Shown: positions 12,301 through 24,300 of the stretch, in pieces
Numbering within the stretch: the stretch's first letter is position 1
Layout of the letters: each line of letters begins with the position of its first letter
Assembly (NCBI GenBank): GCA_020650975.1
Contig: JAIPMN010001127.1
Span: 1 to 31,154, forward strand
Source of the DNA: Apostichopus californicus
Taxonomy: Eukaryota > Echinodermata > Holothuroidea > Aspidochirotida > Stichopodidae
Reading direction: 5' to 3'
DNA: 31,154 bases
Position numbers and translations under genes: made by a program
The notes under the pieces: model-generated
Told to the model about the DNA's origin: nothing
The model's database searches: none
Seen by the model: only the letters and a program-made list of their open reading frames with translations

Positions 12301-15300
12301 TAAACTCGTTGGTAAGTAACCTTATTTACTTGACATCTGCAATAAGATTTATTAGAATATGAAGAGAGAAAGATGTGTTTTCATAGTCCGGGGGGGGGGG
12401 GGGGNNNNNNNNNNGTTTTCATAGTCCGCGGGGTGGGGGGGGGGGGAGGGAGGGATCTATACATTGTAGAAATCTTGTACATCACAGCTGTATATTTATA
12501 CGAGTTATAAACTTGAGTGTAACGTTCCTTGTTAACTGAGACATCTTTCAAAGAGCTACGGTTCTGTTGTACCGAAGAGATGGGATGTGAAGGGAAAAAG
12601 GGGGGAGGGGGGTTGGAGAATGAGAAGCTTACCAAGGTTGGTAGTGTTAGGAAAGCGGTGTTCTGTTGATGAATACTAGGCTGTGGGGTATTGTGGTTCT
12701 CTGTGTCATCAGATATGGCATCGCTGCATGTACTAGTACTGCTGGTCTGTCTGTTCACAGAACTATGCCGGAAAGAATTAATTAGTTAGATCAAATTCAT
12801 TTGTAAGTTTGTAAAAAAAGCTTTCAAATAATGAGAGACCCAGGCTGGTAAACTTCATTTTAGAAGCCATTCCCATTTACCAGGAAGGGGGCACCAAACA
12901 CCTTTGATGAAACCACCCAAATTTTTTCATTCTTTTTTCCCCAATTATTTGCATGTTTTGCATTTCAAACTTTTGTAGGGAGAGAATTTATACTGAAGGT
13001 CTTCAACCTAGGGTTTCAGCAATTAAAATCACAACAGATAATTTTCAGGTATGGGGTCATGCAAACTCCTAGAAATTACTCTTTTTCAAAAACGGGAGAA
13101 ATGGTGACCGACACGAACAAGGCCACCATCCTCTGTGAACTCTTGTATGCAAAACATGCACTTAAGATGTTTAGTCTGAGTTATTTAACATGCTACAGCA
13201 ATATTAGGACATGCAAGTCATGCTGAATTTACCCCCAAAAATGAAATATTTTATTAGTCATAAATAGAATGCAAACATAAAGAAACAAAAGAAGAAATTG
13301 TTCAAAAAAACAAAAACAAAAAACACTTCTTATTTCATAGCAAAGAATTATACAAGTATGTTTCAGGCCACCTGCTTCAGTAAATTTCATAACATATCAA
13401 TAAAGGCAGCTGTTACATATACAGCATGAAATTGCGCATGTGGTGAGCCATGGACTATGAAACTGATCATATATACTGATACTATATGGAAACTTTCCTG
13501 AAAACATGGCTGGTAAATAAGGGAAAGCAGCTTTGATCATTATACAAATCTGAAACTCCCGCAAGGTCTCTTTAAATAATGATATATATCATTTTAAAGG
13601 GTAGATGTATCAATCGTTCATAATGGGCTACAACCGGTCACTAATTTCTTTCTTTCCTTCAAAAAAAAAAAAAAAAAAATTACAAGTCAGTTTTCTGTTC
13701 TGACTTGACAACATTGTGAATTATAACAGACTTTAAAATTCATTGCCACCTTGCACAGCTGGTTAAGTTAGTTTTGCTCCGGAATTTCGTTAAATATTGT
13801 TTTTGATATCGATAATGCAATTCCAAGACAAGACAAATGTGGGAAGACACATTAACCCCCTGGTTGAAGGCATGATACTTTATGAAACGAATAAATGAAT
13901 TAGATTATTAAGATCTTAAATATTCAAATCTGTATCACTAGTAGGGAATCCTACTCTCATTTTTTTTTTTTTTTTTTAATTTGATTCCATTTGATATTAC
14001 AGACGAGTATAAACAAGACTCTTTTGAGAGCCCTTTAGCTTAGTATTTCAGAACCTTTAGTCAGACAAGCTATTAATTTGTTGCAAAGCCTGATGAAATT
14101 CCTGAGACTAATTTCATATTCAAAACATATGTTAATGTAAAAGACTCCATTGTTGGTGGCTATTTGTCTGAAATATTTCACGAATAAATTCCATGCATAC
14201 AGGTTTTTTCTCTTTGCGAAATATTAATAAAAATTGTTCAATTTTTTTTTTTTTTAATATAAATTTTCCCAGTCAAGTTTTCATTGTTGATTTTATATAA
14301 TGTGATAAAATATCACCTGCACCTGGTTTGGTTTAATTGACAAACTGTAGATTGGTTTTGAATTCTCCAGACATGTAAATCAATTCTTCCTCGGACATGT
14401 TTATAATAAATATTCGATAACTTTTGGAAAAAACTAAAACTAAACTAAAACTAAACTCTAAAACTAAACTAAAACTAAACTCTCTAATAACTATTATGTA
14501 TGGTTTTCTATTTCTCTGGAAAACATATTAACACGTATCTTTCATGTATACTAAAATCCATTAAAAGTGGAATTTCGTACCATCCTTCTCAACAGTCAAT
14601 TTTCAATTCAAACAGTGTGAAAGAAAGAGGATATTCATGAAGTTCACTAATTTCGTTTTCACATTCTGACTAAAACCATTTTTTTTTATGAAATGTATCC
14701 GGGCGAGAAAATAAAACTAAAAATAAAAAAACTCATTTCACTACTTTCACATTTATCCCTGAGAACTGCAAAGGTTGAAACACTTTGAAGGTGCGGTAAA
14801 TTGCTTTTGGAATTTTGTACCTCAAAAAGCTAATATGTCTAACATAATTGATTCAGTAGTTTTAACATTAGATGTTATTAAAGGCTGACAGATTTTGCAG
14901 TTGGTGAAAAGTGCATTGGAGTTTGTATCTCACTCCAAAGACAGGGATGGAATAATAATAAATATATATCTCGGCAACAAGATTGGCGATATTTTATTAA
15001 TTGGAAGAGTGAGGCCAGATGTTCCTTCAAATTGTTTAAAGGGAGTGAAGACTCGCGCATAAAGAAACATCTGAAGCCGGTAATCTGACCTAGTTTCCCA
15101 TGAGGTGTAACAGAAGTGTTAGACACCACCATTGATCCCAGAAAATACACACACAGCTTGCTACCGTCGTTATTTAGACACTAGTGTACAGTCAATACAT
15201 GCAGCTACGGTCTATACCCACACCACAGTGTACATAGCAGCAATGGACATCTCAGGTCTAGATAAAGATAACAAGGTATCACGTTTCATTACTGTCTGCA

Positions 15301-18300
15301 TTTTGTAGCGACAAGAAGAAATGTCACTTGCCTTTAAAGTCATGCCAAAGTGTGAATCAAGATTAACAATTTTTCTCTTTGAGTGGGACACTGTGACTTT
15401 CTTCAATGAAAACATGCAGAGACCCCACACAGTGCCAAAATAAAGTACTTTGGAGGTGGTCAAGTACCTAGTAGGTCAAGCTGCCTGGTCTGCTTCACGC
15501 CCTTGGAGGGGAAGTCTTCAAGGCCATGGTGTGACCTCATTCAGGCAAATGGTGGTTCATAACAATAGAATAATTGTCTAGGAGTTTAACGAAATTGTAC
15601 CTGTTATTTGGCGATATGGAAGCCTCCCTTGTTGCAGACCACACAGTGGTCTTGGGTCTGGTAATCTTGACGTTAGCCGGACGCTCTGGGTATTTAACAC
15701 TTCAAAGTAAAGATGACAGTTACATAGCATGCATGCATGAATGATGACACATTATCAGAGGAAAGCCCAAATCATAGGACAAAAAAAAAGTGGAAAACGA
15801 TTGCCCGGGTTATAAAAATACACTTGAAAAGCTCAAATGAAAGGATGTTAATGTTTGGAAATAAAGCATAAATTTATACTCAGACGACAGAAGAGCCTGC
15901 GTACGACTGTAGCCGTTAGCATCATTTAAAAAAGATAGGGATATCTAACAAGGAGAGCCTGGTTCTGACCAATCAAAATAGGCTACACTAGTGAAGGACA
16001 TTACAACCCAACCACTAATATCAGACTATATCGGAAAAGCGAGACAAACTTGTCTCCCGAAATGGTCACAGATCCTTGGGCATACGGATGATATTATCGA
16101 ACCAGTTAGCCATTAAGCTTGGTATCGACTCATATAGTAAATTTGGTATTATCGACAGCATCGCAACAGGTTGTCTCAAATTTAGTCAGGCCTAACTTTT
16201 ACCGCCATATTTAACGACATTGTCAAAATCGGATCGTAATTTAGTCTCATTTTCAGTAACCTAGACTGAAAGCTAGGTAGTTTCTTTTGCCTCGATGATG
16301 AAAGATTAGTTCTTCCTTTTAGATCGCTGTCTACACATGTCAATGTCGTAGGATCTCCATGCGTGGCACATAAGAAAAATTAACTTTAGTTCTTGTACCA
16401 AAAGGGTTACGACATTTACTGACTGACTAATAGGACAGAACTGACTCAATCTATGGCTTCTGACCTAATTCTTTTGTAGATTCATGCCATATCCTGTTTC
16501 CTAACACAACCAAAAAGCTGTCAAAACGATGACACAACATGTTTGATTCTATGGGAACTACGAAAGACTGCCAAATAATTCACCCCGCATTTAAGGTTTT
16601 ACCAGTGACTTTGGTTTCACATCAAACATCTGCTCCTGTTTTCTATTATCTCAAAGATTAATCCAGGTACTAATCTAGTACACACCTGCAGGGAGATTTA
16701 ATGCATGAACTTCAATACTGGATGGTCTGAGGTTATAGCTTGATATTATCACCATAATAAGCATGAGAAAGCAAGAAAAAGAACATGTATATGTACAATG
16801 AAAAACTGAGAACAAGCAAACAAGAATATATAGAGAACAAAACTGTTAACCAGCTCCTTGCTGTGAACGTTGTCCACACATTTGGAAAATACATCACAAG
16901 ATTACATGTCTGCCTACTAGCTAAACACAAATACAAAGTCACCATGGATTAAAAACCAAAATATTAATAGAGAAACCCTGTGTTAGCAAACATCAAGTCT
17001 AAAAGTCAAATGAAATATGTAAGATTTCATTAAAGTACAAAAGAATAGTATAAAGACCAATACTTGATTTAGTGCATGAAGTATTCAAGCATTTATCATG
17101 TATGGAATATTCAAACATTTATAATCTATGAAATATTTAAGCATTTATCATGTATGAAGTAAAAGACCAATACTTGACTTAGTACATGAAGTATTCCAGC
17201 ATTTATAATCTATGAAATATTCAAGCAATTATCATGCATGAAGTATTCAAGCATTTATCATGTATGAAGTATTCAAGCATTTATCACGTATGAAGTATTC
17301 AAGAATTTATGATCCATGAAATATTCAAGCATTTTTCAAGTATGAAGTATTCAAGCATTTATCATGTATGAAGTATTCAAGCATTTATCATGTATGAAGT
17401 ATTAAAGAATTTATGAATGTACGAGAATTGATCATGTATGAAGTATTCAAGCATTTATCATGTATGAAGTATTCAAGCCTATATCATCTATGAAATATTT
17501 GAGCAATCATAATGTATGAAGTCTAAAGCATTTATCATCTATGAGCAATCAGTATGTATGAAGTATTCAAGCATTTATCATGTATGAAGTGTTTCAGCTT
17601 TTATCGTGCATGAAGTATTCAAGAATTTATATTCTATGAAATATTCAAGCATTTATCAAGTATGAAGTAACAAGCATTGATCATGTATGAAGTGTTCCAG
17701 CTTTTATCGTGTACGAAGTATTCGAGCCTATCACGTAAACATACGAAGGATGAATTTGCAATTGTTACATCATGGTCTTTGCATGTCCCCACTGAACGCA
17801 CCGTTACCTCTCCTCAGACTTAGTGAATCCGTCCTTGTATTCTAGCATAGTTTACATGTACTCTTAGTTATATTCATGGATTTGTAGTCGTACTTGTGCA
17901 CAGGGCACATTTGGTGTGTATACTACTGCAAAATTAATTACTAGTATTATTTGAGTTAGGCTGCATGGAGACTTAGACTGCATTGCTGCGACAAAATTTA
18001 AACTATTAAATTTTTATTAGTTAACTGGTCTGTTGAGTCTGAAATGTATCAGAGGTTTTTGATATATCTTTGTTCTGAATATATATCATGAATTATGAAA
18101 TTGGAAAATGAAAATCATGGACAATGATAAAATATGAAACGTGTTAAGTTTACTATATTTGAACTACGCAGAAAATGTTCAATAGATAAGTTGCTATTAT
18201 ATCATATTTGTTTGGATTTAAATTAATGATTTTCATGTAAATATACAGTAGCTAAAGATTTATTGATTACAAGGCGTTCAAGAAAGCAATGGATCAAAGC

Positions 18301-21300
18301 AACAGTTAGTGCAGATGCGGCACTGAGGTGATGTCAGGTACAGTAGGCTATGACGTTACCATGGTAACTGTGATGACTGTACTTCATCAGAATGTAAGAC
18401 AATGTACATGCATCGGACTGAACTAACAGTGACAGACTTGTGGACAGTTCCATTTTGTTAACGCCTACCACATTCTGAAAATGGCGTACTCGATCTCAAC
18501 TAGCCCAACTAAGTTTATATTTTGAACATTACATTAACAATTTTTCAATGGCTTTTGGGAGCTAGTCAGTTGTCGAGTTATTTAGTTATCATATATGTAT
18601 ATATATACACAAACACACACAGAGGTAATTGGTCGAAACACTAAGTTGAGCATTTGGAAGATGATTTACAGTACAAGGAAGCAGTAAAAAACCAACTTCA
18701 GAAGCAGAAATCAATCAGAACAAATAAATCGAACTACAGTGAACACTTGCAAAGGGTTCCCACAGCTTGTTACAACCCAACTCTAACCAATCCAACTCTA
18801 ACCCAATCCAACCCAATCTCTCTACCACAATTTTTGTCACTCAATGTTAGAAGCTTTAGAGATCGCTACCAAACTAAAGAGTTCAGTTAGTTAGAGCGCT
18901 GTTGCCTCTTGTAACCCAGAGGTCACTGATTTCAAAATACGGTTCTAGCCATAAATTTCATTGCTTTTTTTTCCATTGTCTAATATTTCCCAGTCAGTTT
19001 TTTCCCCCCCTACTATTCAATAACTTAATAAATTCTTATCTTATCTAAATCTTGCACTTGTAACCGAAGTCTACATCTGCTTATCGATCATTGCACATCT
19101 TCCATGGGACCGAAGGTTATTTAAATCCATACTTGGTTTTGAACTTTTGATGACACGGATAAAAAAGGGATTTCAGAAATTTGGTATTAATTATATTGTG
19201 AAGCAGAGTAAGTTTGCTTTATGAAGCATTTTTTTTTTCTCTTTCTTTTTCTATTTTGAGCTCAAAGAGAAAGTTGATGACATGCTTAAAGATGGACTCA
19301 CGGAGCCCCAAACATGGATTTTCTGTTTTCTCTTGAACTGCTAGAAGAAACAAAACATAGGGGGAGGGGAAAATGAATAAATATTTCAAAAATATGGCCA
19401 TGGGCAAACTCAATACAGAGGGGAATTAAAGTCACTACAAACTGTGCTATGTTTAATGTTTCATTCTTTTATTCATTCTATCATTTCTATGAGGAGAAAT
19501 GACATTTTAGAACCCCTTCCCCTCCCCCTACCCCCTCCCCATCCCAAACAAAAATGGTTTTATGGCAAAGGATGTGACTTTTGGCTCAGATTGACATCTC
19601 ACTACGGTGTTTCGAAAGTCAGTTGTTAAAGCTGTACACTTTTACTAAAGATAACAATGTTAGAAAAATAGCTTATGGATAAGAGACACATTCTAGCTAT
19701 CGTATAGCTATTCAACCTTAATTCACTCATTTCAAAAGAGGAAAATGATTTTTAGTTAAACCTTAACTTTTGATCACGGTTTTATTATCTACTACCGACT
19801 TAATGTCGCTTTCATGACTCAGTTACGAACATGATCTTTAGAACTGTTTCTCAGTATTAAATTTTGTTCACTTATTTAATTTCTTAATTTCATGTAGGAC
19901 AACAGTATGTATATGACACAGAATGTTAGAGATATAATCGTGCCGATTTTGATCACAGTGACGTCCACCTTTGATTAATAAACAAACCTTTTGCTGTGCT
20001 GTGGCGAAGTGTGTTTACTGAGTTTCCTCTCGGGTTTACTTCCCGTCCGAGTTGCATCGTAGTACGAACAATACGCTTGCTCTATGACAGGGGTTTCTAA
20101 ATGACTCAGAAGCTGGTTGACCTGGAAGCAGAATGGACAAAATGTTGCGCTATTTACATATAAATTTTTTTTTAAAAATTGTACCATTACCACTTAATGA
20201 GAACGTGGGCAACAAAGCTGAGGTGTTTAGGGAGTCTTCACTTACTTTCTGATAAAGTGCCCCATTTCATACATAACATTAGTTTTTTATGACAGAAAAA
20301 ATTTAACCTTTCCACCTTGTGAAATTAAAAGAGTGCACATTATTCATTTCCTTTTTGGTCATTCAAAAGTGCCCTTTTATTGTTTAATAAGTGCCATCTT
20401 GTCGAAATATTTAAAAAAAAAATTGTTATTTGTGAGGGCCCCTTTGTTGAAAAAAAAAACCCATTGAAATACCAGAATTTGTAGTATGGAATGCATGGAA
20501 GGCTCATTTTGTACGAAAGGTTTTGAAGTAACTTTGTGTTTTGCCCTCTCCAATCAAGTCAGTTTTCCTTTTGCACTACTTAAAAGTCTGTGTGCCCCTC
20601 CTCCACCCACCCACTCAATCCCCACCCCCACCCCACCCCCCTCCCCTTAGGTTTATTCTTCTTCTGTCACCCAGGCCTGATCAGAATATAAAAGAATTAT
20701 TGTTGTACAGATGCTTCTAGTCAATTATTCTGAGTAGCTCTCAAAAAGTCACACAAACTTCTCTTTCAGTTATCAAGATTACAATGGCTTTTTCAATGGT
20801 TTGATCCACCTTTGGAAATAATTTACACATTTAACTAGACAATGTCTCACAAAGACATCTTCATTTTACTTAAGGGAGAAATTCTGAGATGATAAATCAT
20901 TTTATTATAATTATGTAGCAAAATATTACTGAGTATAGTTGACATCAGGATAAAAATGCATGACTAATTTTCTCATGTTTGTTTGTGATGACTCAAAAAA
21001 AGAAGACAATAAAAAGAAGATGCAATTGTTTAAGATTAATCAGTTGCATGAAGAATGACAAGAACATTCTGACAAAGTTCTAACACTGAAAGAAGGAAAG
21101 CGTAACTGTTATGAAATCTACTTATTTACTGCAAGAAGTCTGTGTCCTTAAGGGGCAATAACCAACTCGTTTCATGCGAGATATCGCAAACCGAGTTGAA
21201 AAAAAAAGAAGAAGAAAAGCAAATTATGCAAATACACAATGGCAGTTATTAACCCTACTTTTTCCTTGACCGCTTGAACTTTGACCTTCATCTGAGCGAC

Positions 21301-24300
21301 CGAGCGACCGTCGGCTACGTCCCAGAGGTCCTGAAGTTCTTGGTATACTTCGGGCGTTGTAGAATGAACCTGTTGGATGATCTCTTGTCCTTGTTGACAA
21401 AGACTCTTTGAACTGATGAAGATGATATTAAAGAGCAAACTTAGGAAAATGGATATCAACATGTATCATGGAGATACAACACAAATTATGCGAGATTTCA
21501 GAGACATTTGTATAGTTAGACCTTCCAAAACACTTGGGTTTCAGCTGTTATCTCCAGTATCCTGATCATACTGGATATTCCAACTTAAAGGGAGTGAAGA
21601 CTCGCGCACAAAGAAACGTCTGATGCCTAGTTTTGAATGAGGTGTAACAGAAGTGTTAGACACCACCATCGATTCCAGAAAATACACACACAGCTAGCTA
21701 CCGTCGGTAATTAGACACTAGTGTACAGTCAGTACATACAGCTGCGGTCAATACCCACAGCACAGTGTATAAACAATACAGCAATGGACATCTCAGGTCC
21801 AGCTAAAGATAACAAGGTATAACGTTTCATTACTGTACTGTCTGCATTTTGTAGCGATACGAACAAAATGTCATTTGCAAGCAACAGAAAGTTAACTTTT
21901 TCAGATGGCCTCACACGGTTTGGGGGAGTCTTCAATGCCTTTAAAGGATGACTTTAGGCACAAAACACTGATCTCTGTCCAGGACATTGTATTTCCAGAC
22001 CACTTTTAACGTCGGAGAAATGACCCTTGAAGTGATTCCTTGAAGTTCTTTACGAGTAATAATTCTATCTAGTTCTGACGGAATCTGATCAAACCACGGA
22101 TGGAGTCATAAAGTCAAGGACAGAACTAAAGCACAGTGCAAGATCAGAAAGATTGCCATTATCACTGGCCATATTCCATCCTACCTCTTGAATAAATCCC
22201 TTATGTGGGGCGCTCTTCTATAAAGTTTGCAACTGAAATGAACTAAAGGAGCATATAAGCTGGTTTATCGTAAAAAATAGTGGTTATGCAAACTTTCCTT
22301 GTTAACTTACTATAATCATTTCTTCGTTTACAGTTCAATATGACAGATTTAATTAAACCGTAAATACTTTAATAAGTGGTACCTAAATGAAATATGTTTT
22401 CTAAGAAAGGTATTAAATTAAGATACTGAATTGAGAAAAATACCCTTTATTGCTTTCACTAGCGGCATGGAGTAGGCGACGTAAACCTCCATTCTTAAAT
22501 TTCATTGTGTGGGCAGCTGGTGCCCCAACTGTCGTAATATCATATGATGCTTCTGTAATGTAAAAAGATACAATCAAATTAATTCAAATTAATCAAAAAA
22601 TTAGTGAGGAATGTGGAGTGTCCATCTCAAAATAATTCTGAGAAGAAAAAAAAACCTTTGTTGCTGTAAAACAGGTCTAATAAATAAATGGAACAACATA
22701 ATAGATACAACAATAGAAGTAGTCTCAGAACTTGGTGATTTTTTTCAAAAAAAATATATCTGAGGACTTGGAATTCTTTTGTTCAGGTCCACAGTCTGAT
22801 TGCAAAGCAAGTGGACAGGCCTAACCATACTGAATGATAGTATGATATAGGCCTAACCTTCATGAATGATAGTACATTATAAGCCTAACCATAATGAATG
22901 AAAGTACAATATAGGCCTAGCCAGAGAGCTAATAAATCCTTTACTGATCAAATACGGTGAGTCATTATCTGGGTTTTTTTATTGATAGAAAACACACCTC
23001 TTAAGTTGAGGTATGTTTACCTTTATACATACATTGTCAGTTCTTTTGTCAGATACTTAATAGAGACTATTATTTTCAACTGGCAATTTTTCTTTGGTTT
23101 AAGCTTTTTGTCTGTTCTGGTGGGAAAAGTTGGAATGCATTACAGTTCAAAGGAAACTAAACAATTGATCTCATACGACCAATGTTCCATTATGTACATA
23201 TTATACTCAAAATAATCGTCATGGTGATTCCACTTGGCTGTCAACCTTGACAATCCTTTAAACTTACAGGAAAATATTGATAATTACCAAATATGAAAGG
23301 AACATTAAGTTTTGAGGGAAGGTGGATACATTGAAGATGATATGGAAAAATGAGGCCAATGTGTCTGCTATGGGCCTGGTAGGAAAATAGTTGGTTACAA
23401 TCATAGAGACAAGACAGGGGAGAAAGAAAACAATTTTGGGGATGGGGGGGGGGTACGATAACAGGGATCCCTCACTGACCTTTACCCCTTCCCTCTACCA
23501 TGCCCACTTGCATGGTTTGAAGATGGAGGTTGGTGGCCACAAATTCCAAGTCCTTTTCACCCTTGTCGATGCTTTTCTTAAATTGAGATTCTTTAAAGAG
23601 ACCAAAGACAGAGACACCAGTGAAGGTGTTTACAAGTACCATGGTATGAAAGCTAAATTAAAAGCAGCTAGCACACCAACAACTAGAGAAAGATATTATA
23701 GATAATGATTTTCTACACTGGGAAATGGTAGCACAAGCCAGCTTGCTATTTCATATTATGACTGATGTTTAATACCTCACCAAACTCAGAATGTAAAGTT
23801 ACTTCTAATTTCATTCTTGATGTTGAGCAGGCACTACTTGGTAGACAGTTTTGTTTTTCAAAACAAGACTTTTTGTTTGGTTATAAACTTACTCTCAAAC
23901 ATCCCTATAACTTTCTCATTTTTCATGCAAAATATTTCATATTTCAAGAGAAAAGTCTGGGTAGTATTCCCAAGGGTATAGATTTCCTCTCTAAATTTAA
24001 GTTCTACTTACAAATTGAATATTATCTATGTAAGAATAAGCCTAATCCTCCGATCTCTCTTCAAGAATTTAAAACTGCTTTTAGTAAGAAGGATTTCATT
24101 TGCAGTTAGCGCTCTTTTTATAGGGTCTCATTGCTTGTTTGGTTTCCTGATTAGTATTTCTTCTTTGTAATGTTTTGCTTCTCAACATTGTACAAGTCGC
24201 GATCGTTATATTTAAATAGTATTATTGTACGTTTTGTCTCTGTGGTTGCACTGTATTGATATTGTTATGTACTATTAAAACTAAAGATAAGAAAATAATA

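Larger units (their letters stand above)
6434..12632 (-). other. Intron 11 (6.2 kb, repeat-rich, contains the assembly gap)
   Basis: Largest intron in the window. It holds one copy each at 6686-7190 and 10198-10680 of a diverged repeat, a 47-bp tandem array, a 17-bp tandem array, a 139-bp tandem duplication, a TIR element and the N gap, each listed separately. Stretches 7710-9360, 9421-10197 and 11011-11859 hold only AT-rich sequence and short simple repeats. Confidence 0.85.
12763..15600 (-). other. Intron 10
   Basis: 2.8 kb. It contains TIR element copy 2, a (ACTAAA)-type tandem patch at about 14431-14482, and poly-A/T runs at about 13662-13679 and 13961-13977. I searched it for the Trp-rich segment recalled from vertebrate INPP4 and did not find it. 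Confidence 0.8.
15700..19301 (-). other. Intron 9
   Basis: 3.6 kb with the 26-bp minisatellite at 17052-17741, a tRNA-like SINE remnant at 18878-18950 and a perfect X-box palindrome at 18355-18368. Between 15700 and 17050 I recognise nothing. Confidence 0.75.

Noticed and set aside
12381..12632. Extension of the exon 11 frame leftwards into a poly-Pro tail across the N gap
   Set aside because: The frame passes through a good gtaagc donor at exon 11's end; the poly-Pro comes from poly-G around the gap and Xaa from Ns.
15212..15463. Minus-strand frame of 83 codons
   Set aside because: Lies mostly in TIR element copy 2 and is disrupted in the other copies; no domain.
15500..15530. Possible fourth end of the TIR element (GAAGTCTTCAAGGCC)
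   Set aside because: Only about a dozen bases resemble the TIR, with no body similarity next to them; likely chance.
23391..23705. Plus-strand frame of 104 codons
   Set aside because: Antisense to INPP4 exon 5 (LEFVATNLHLQ), with no recognisable protein features of its own.
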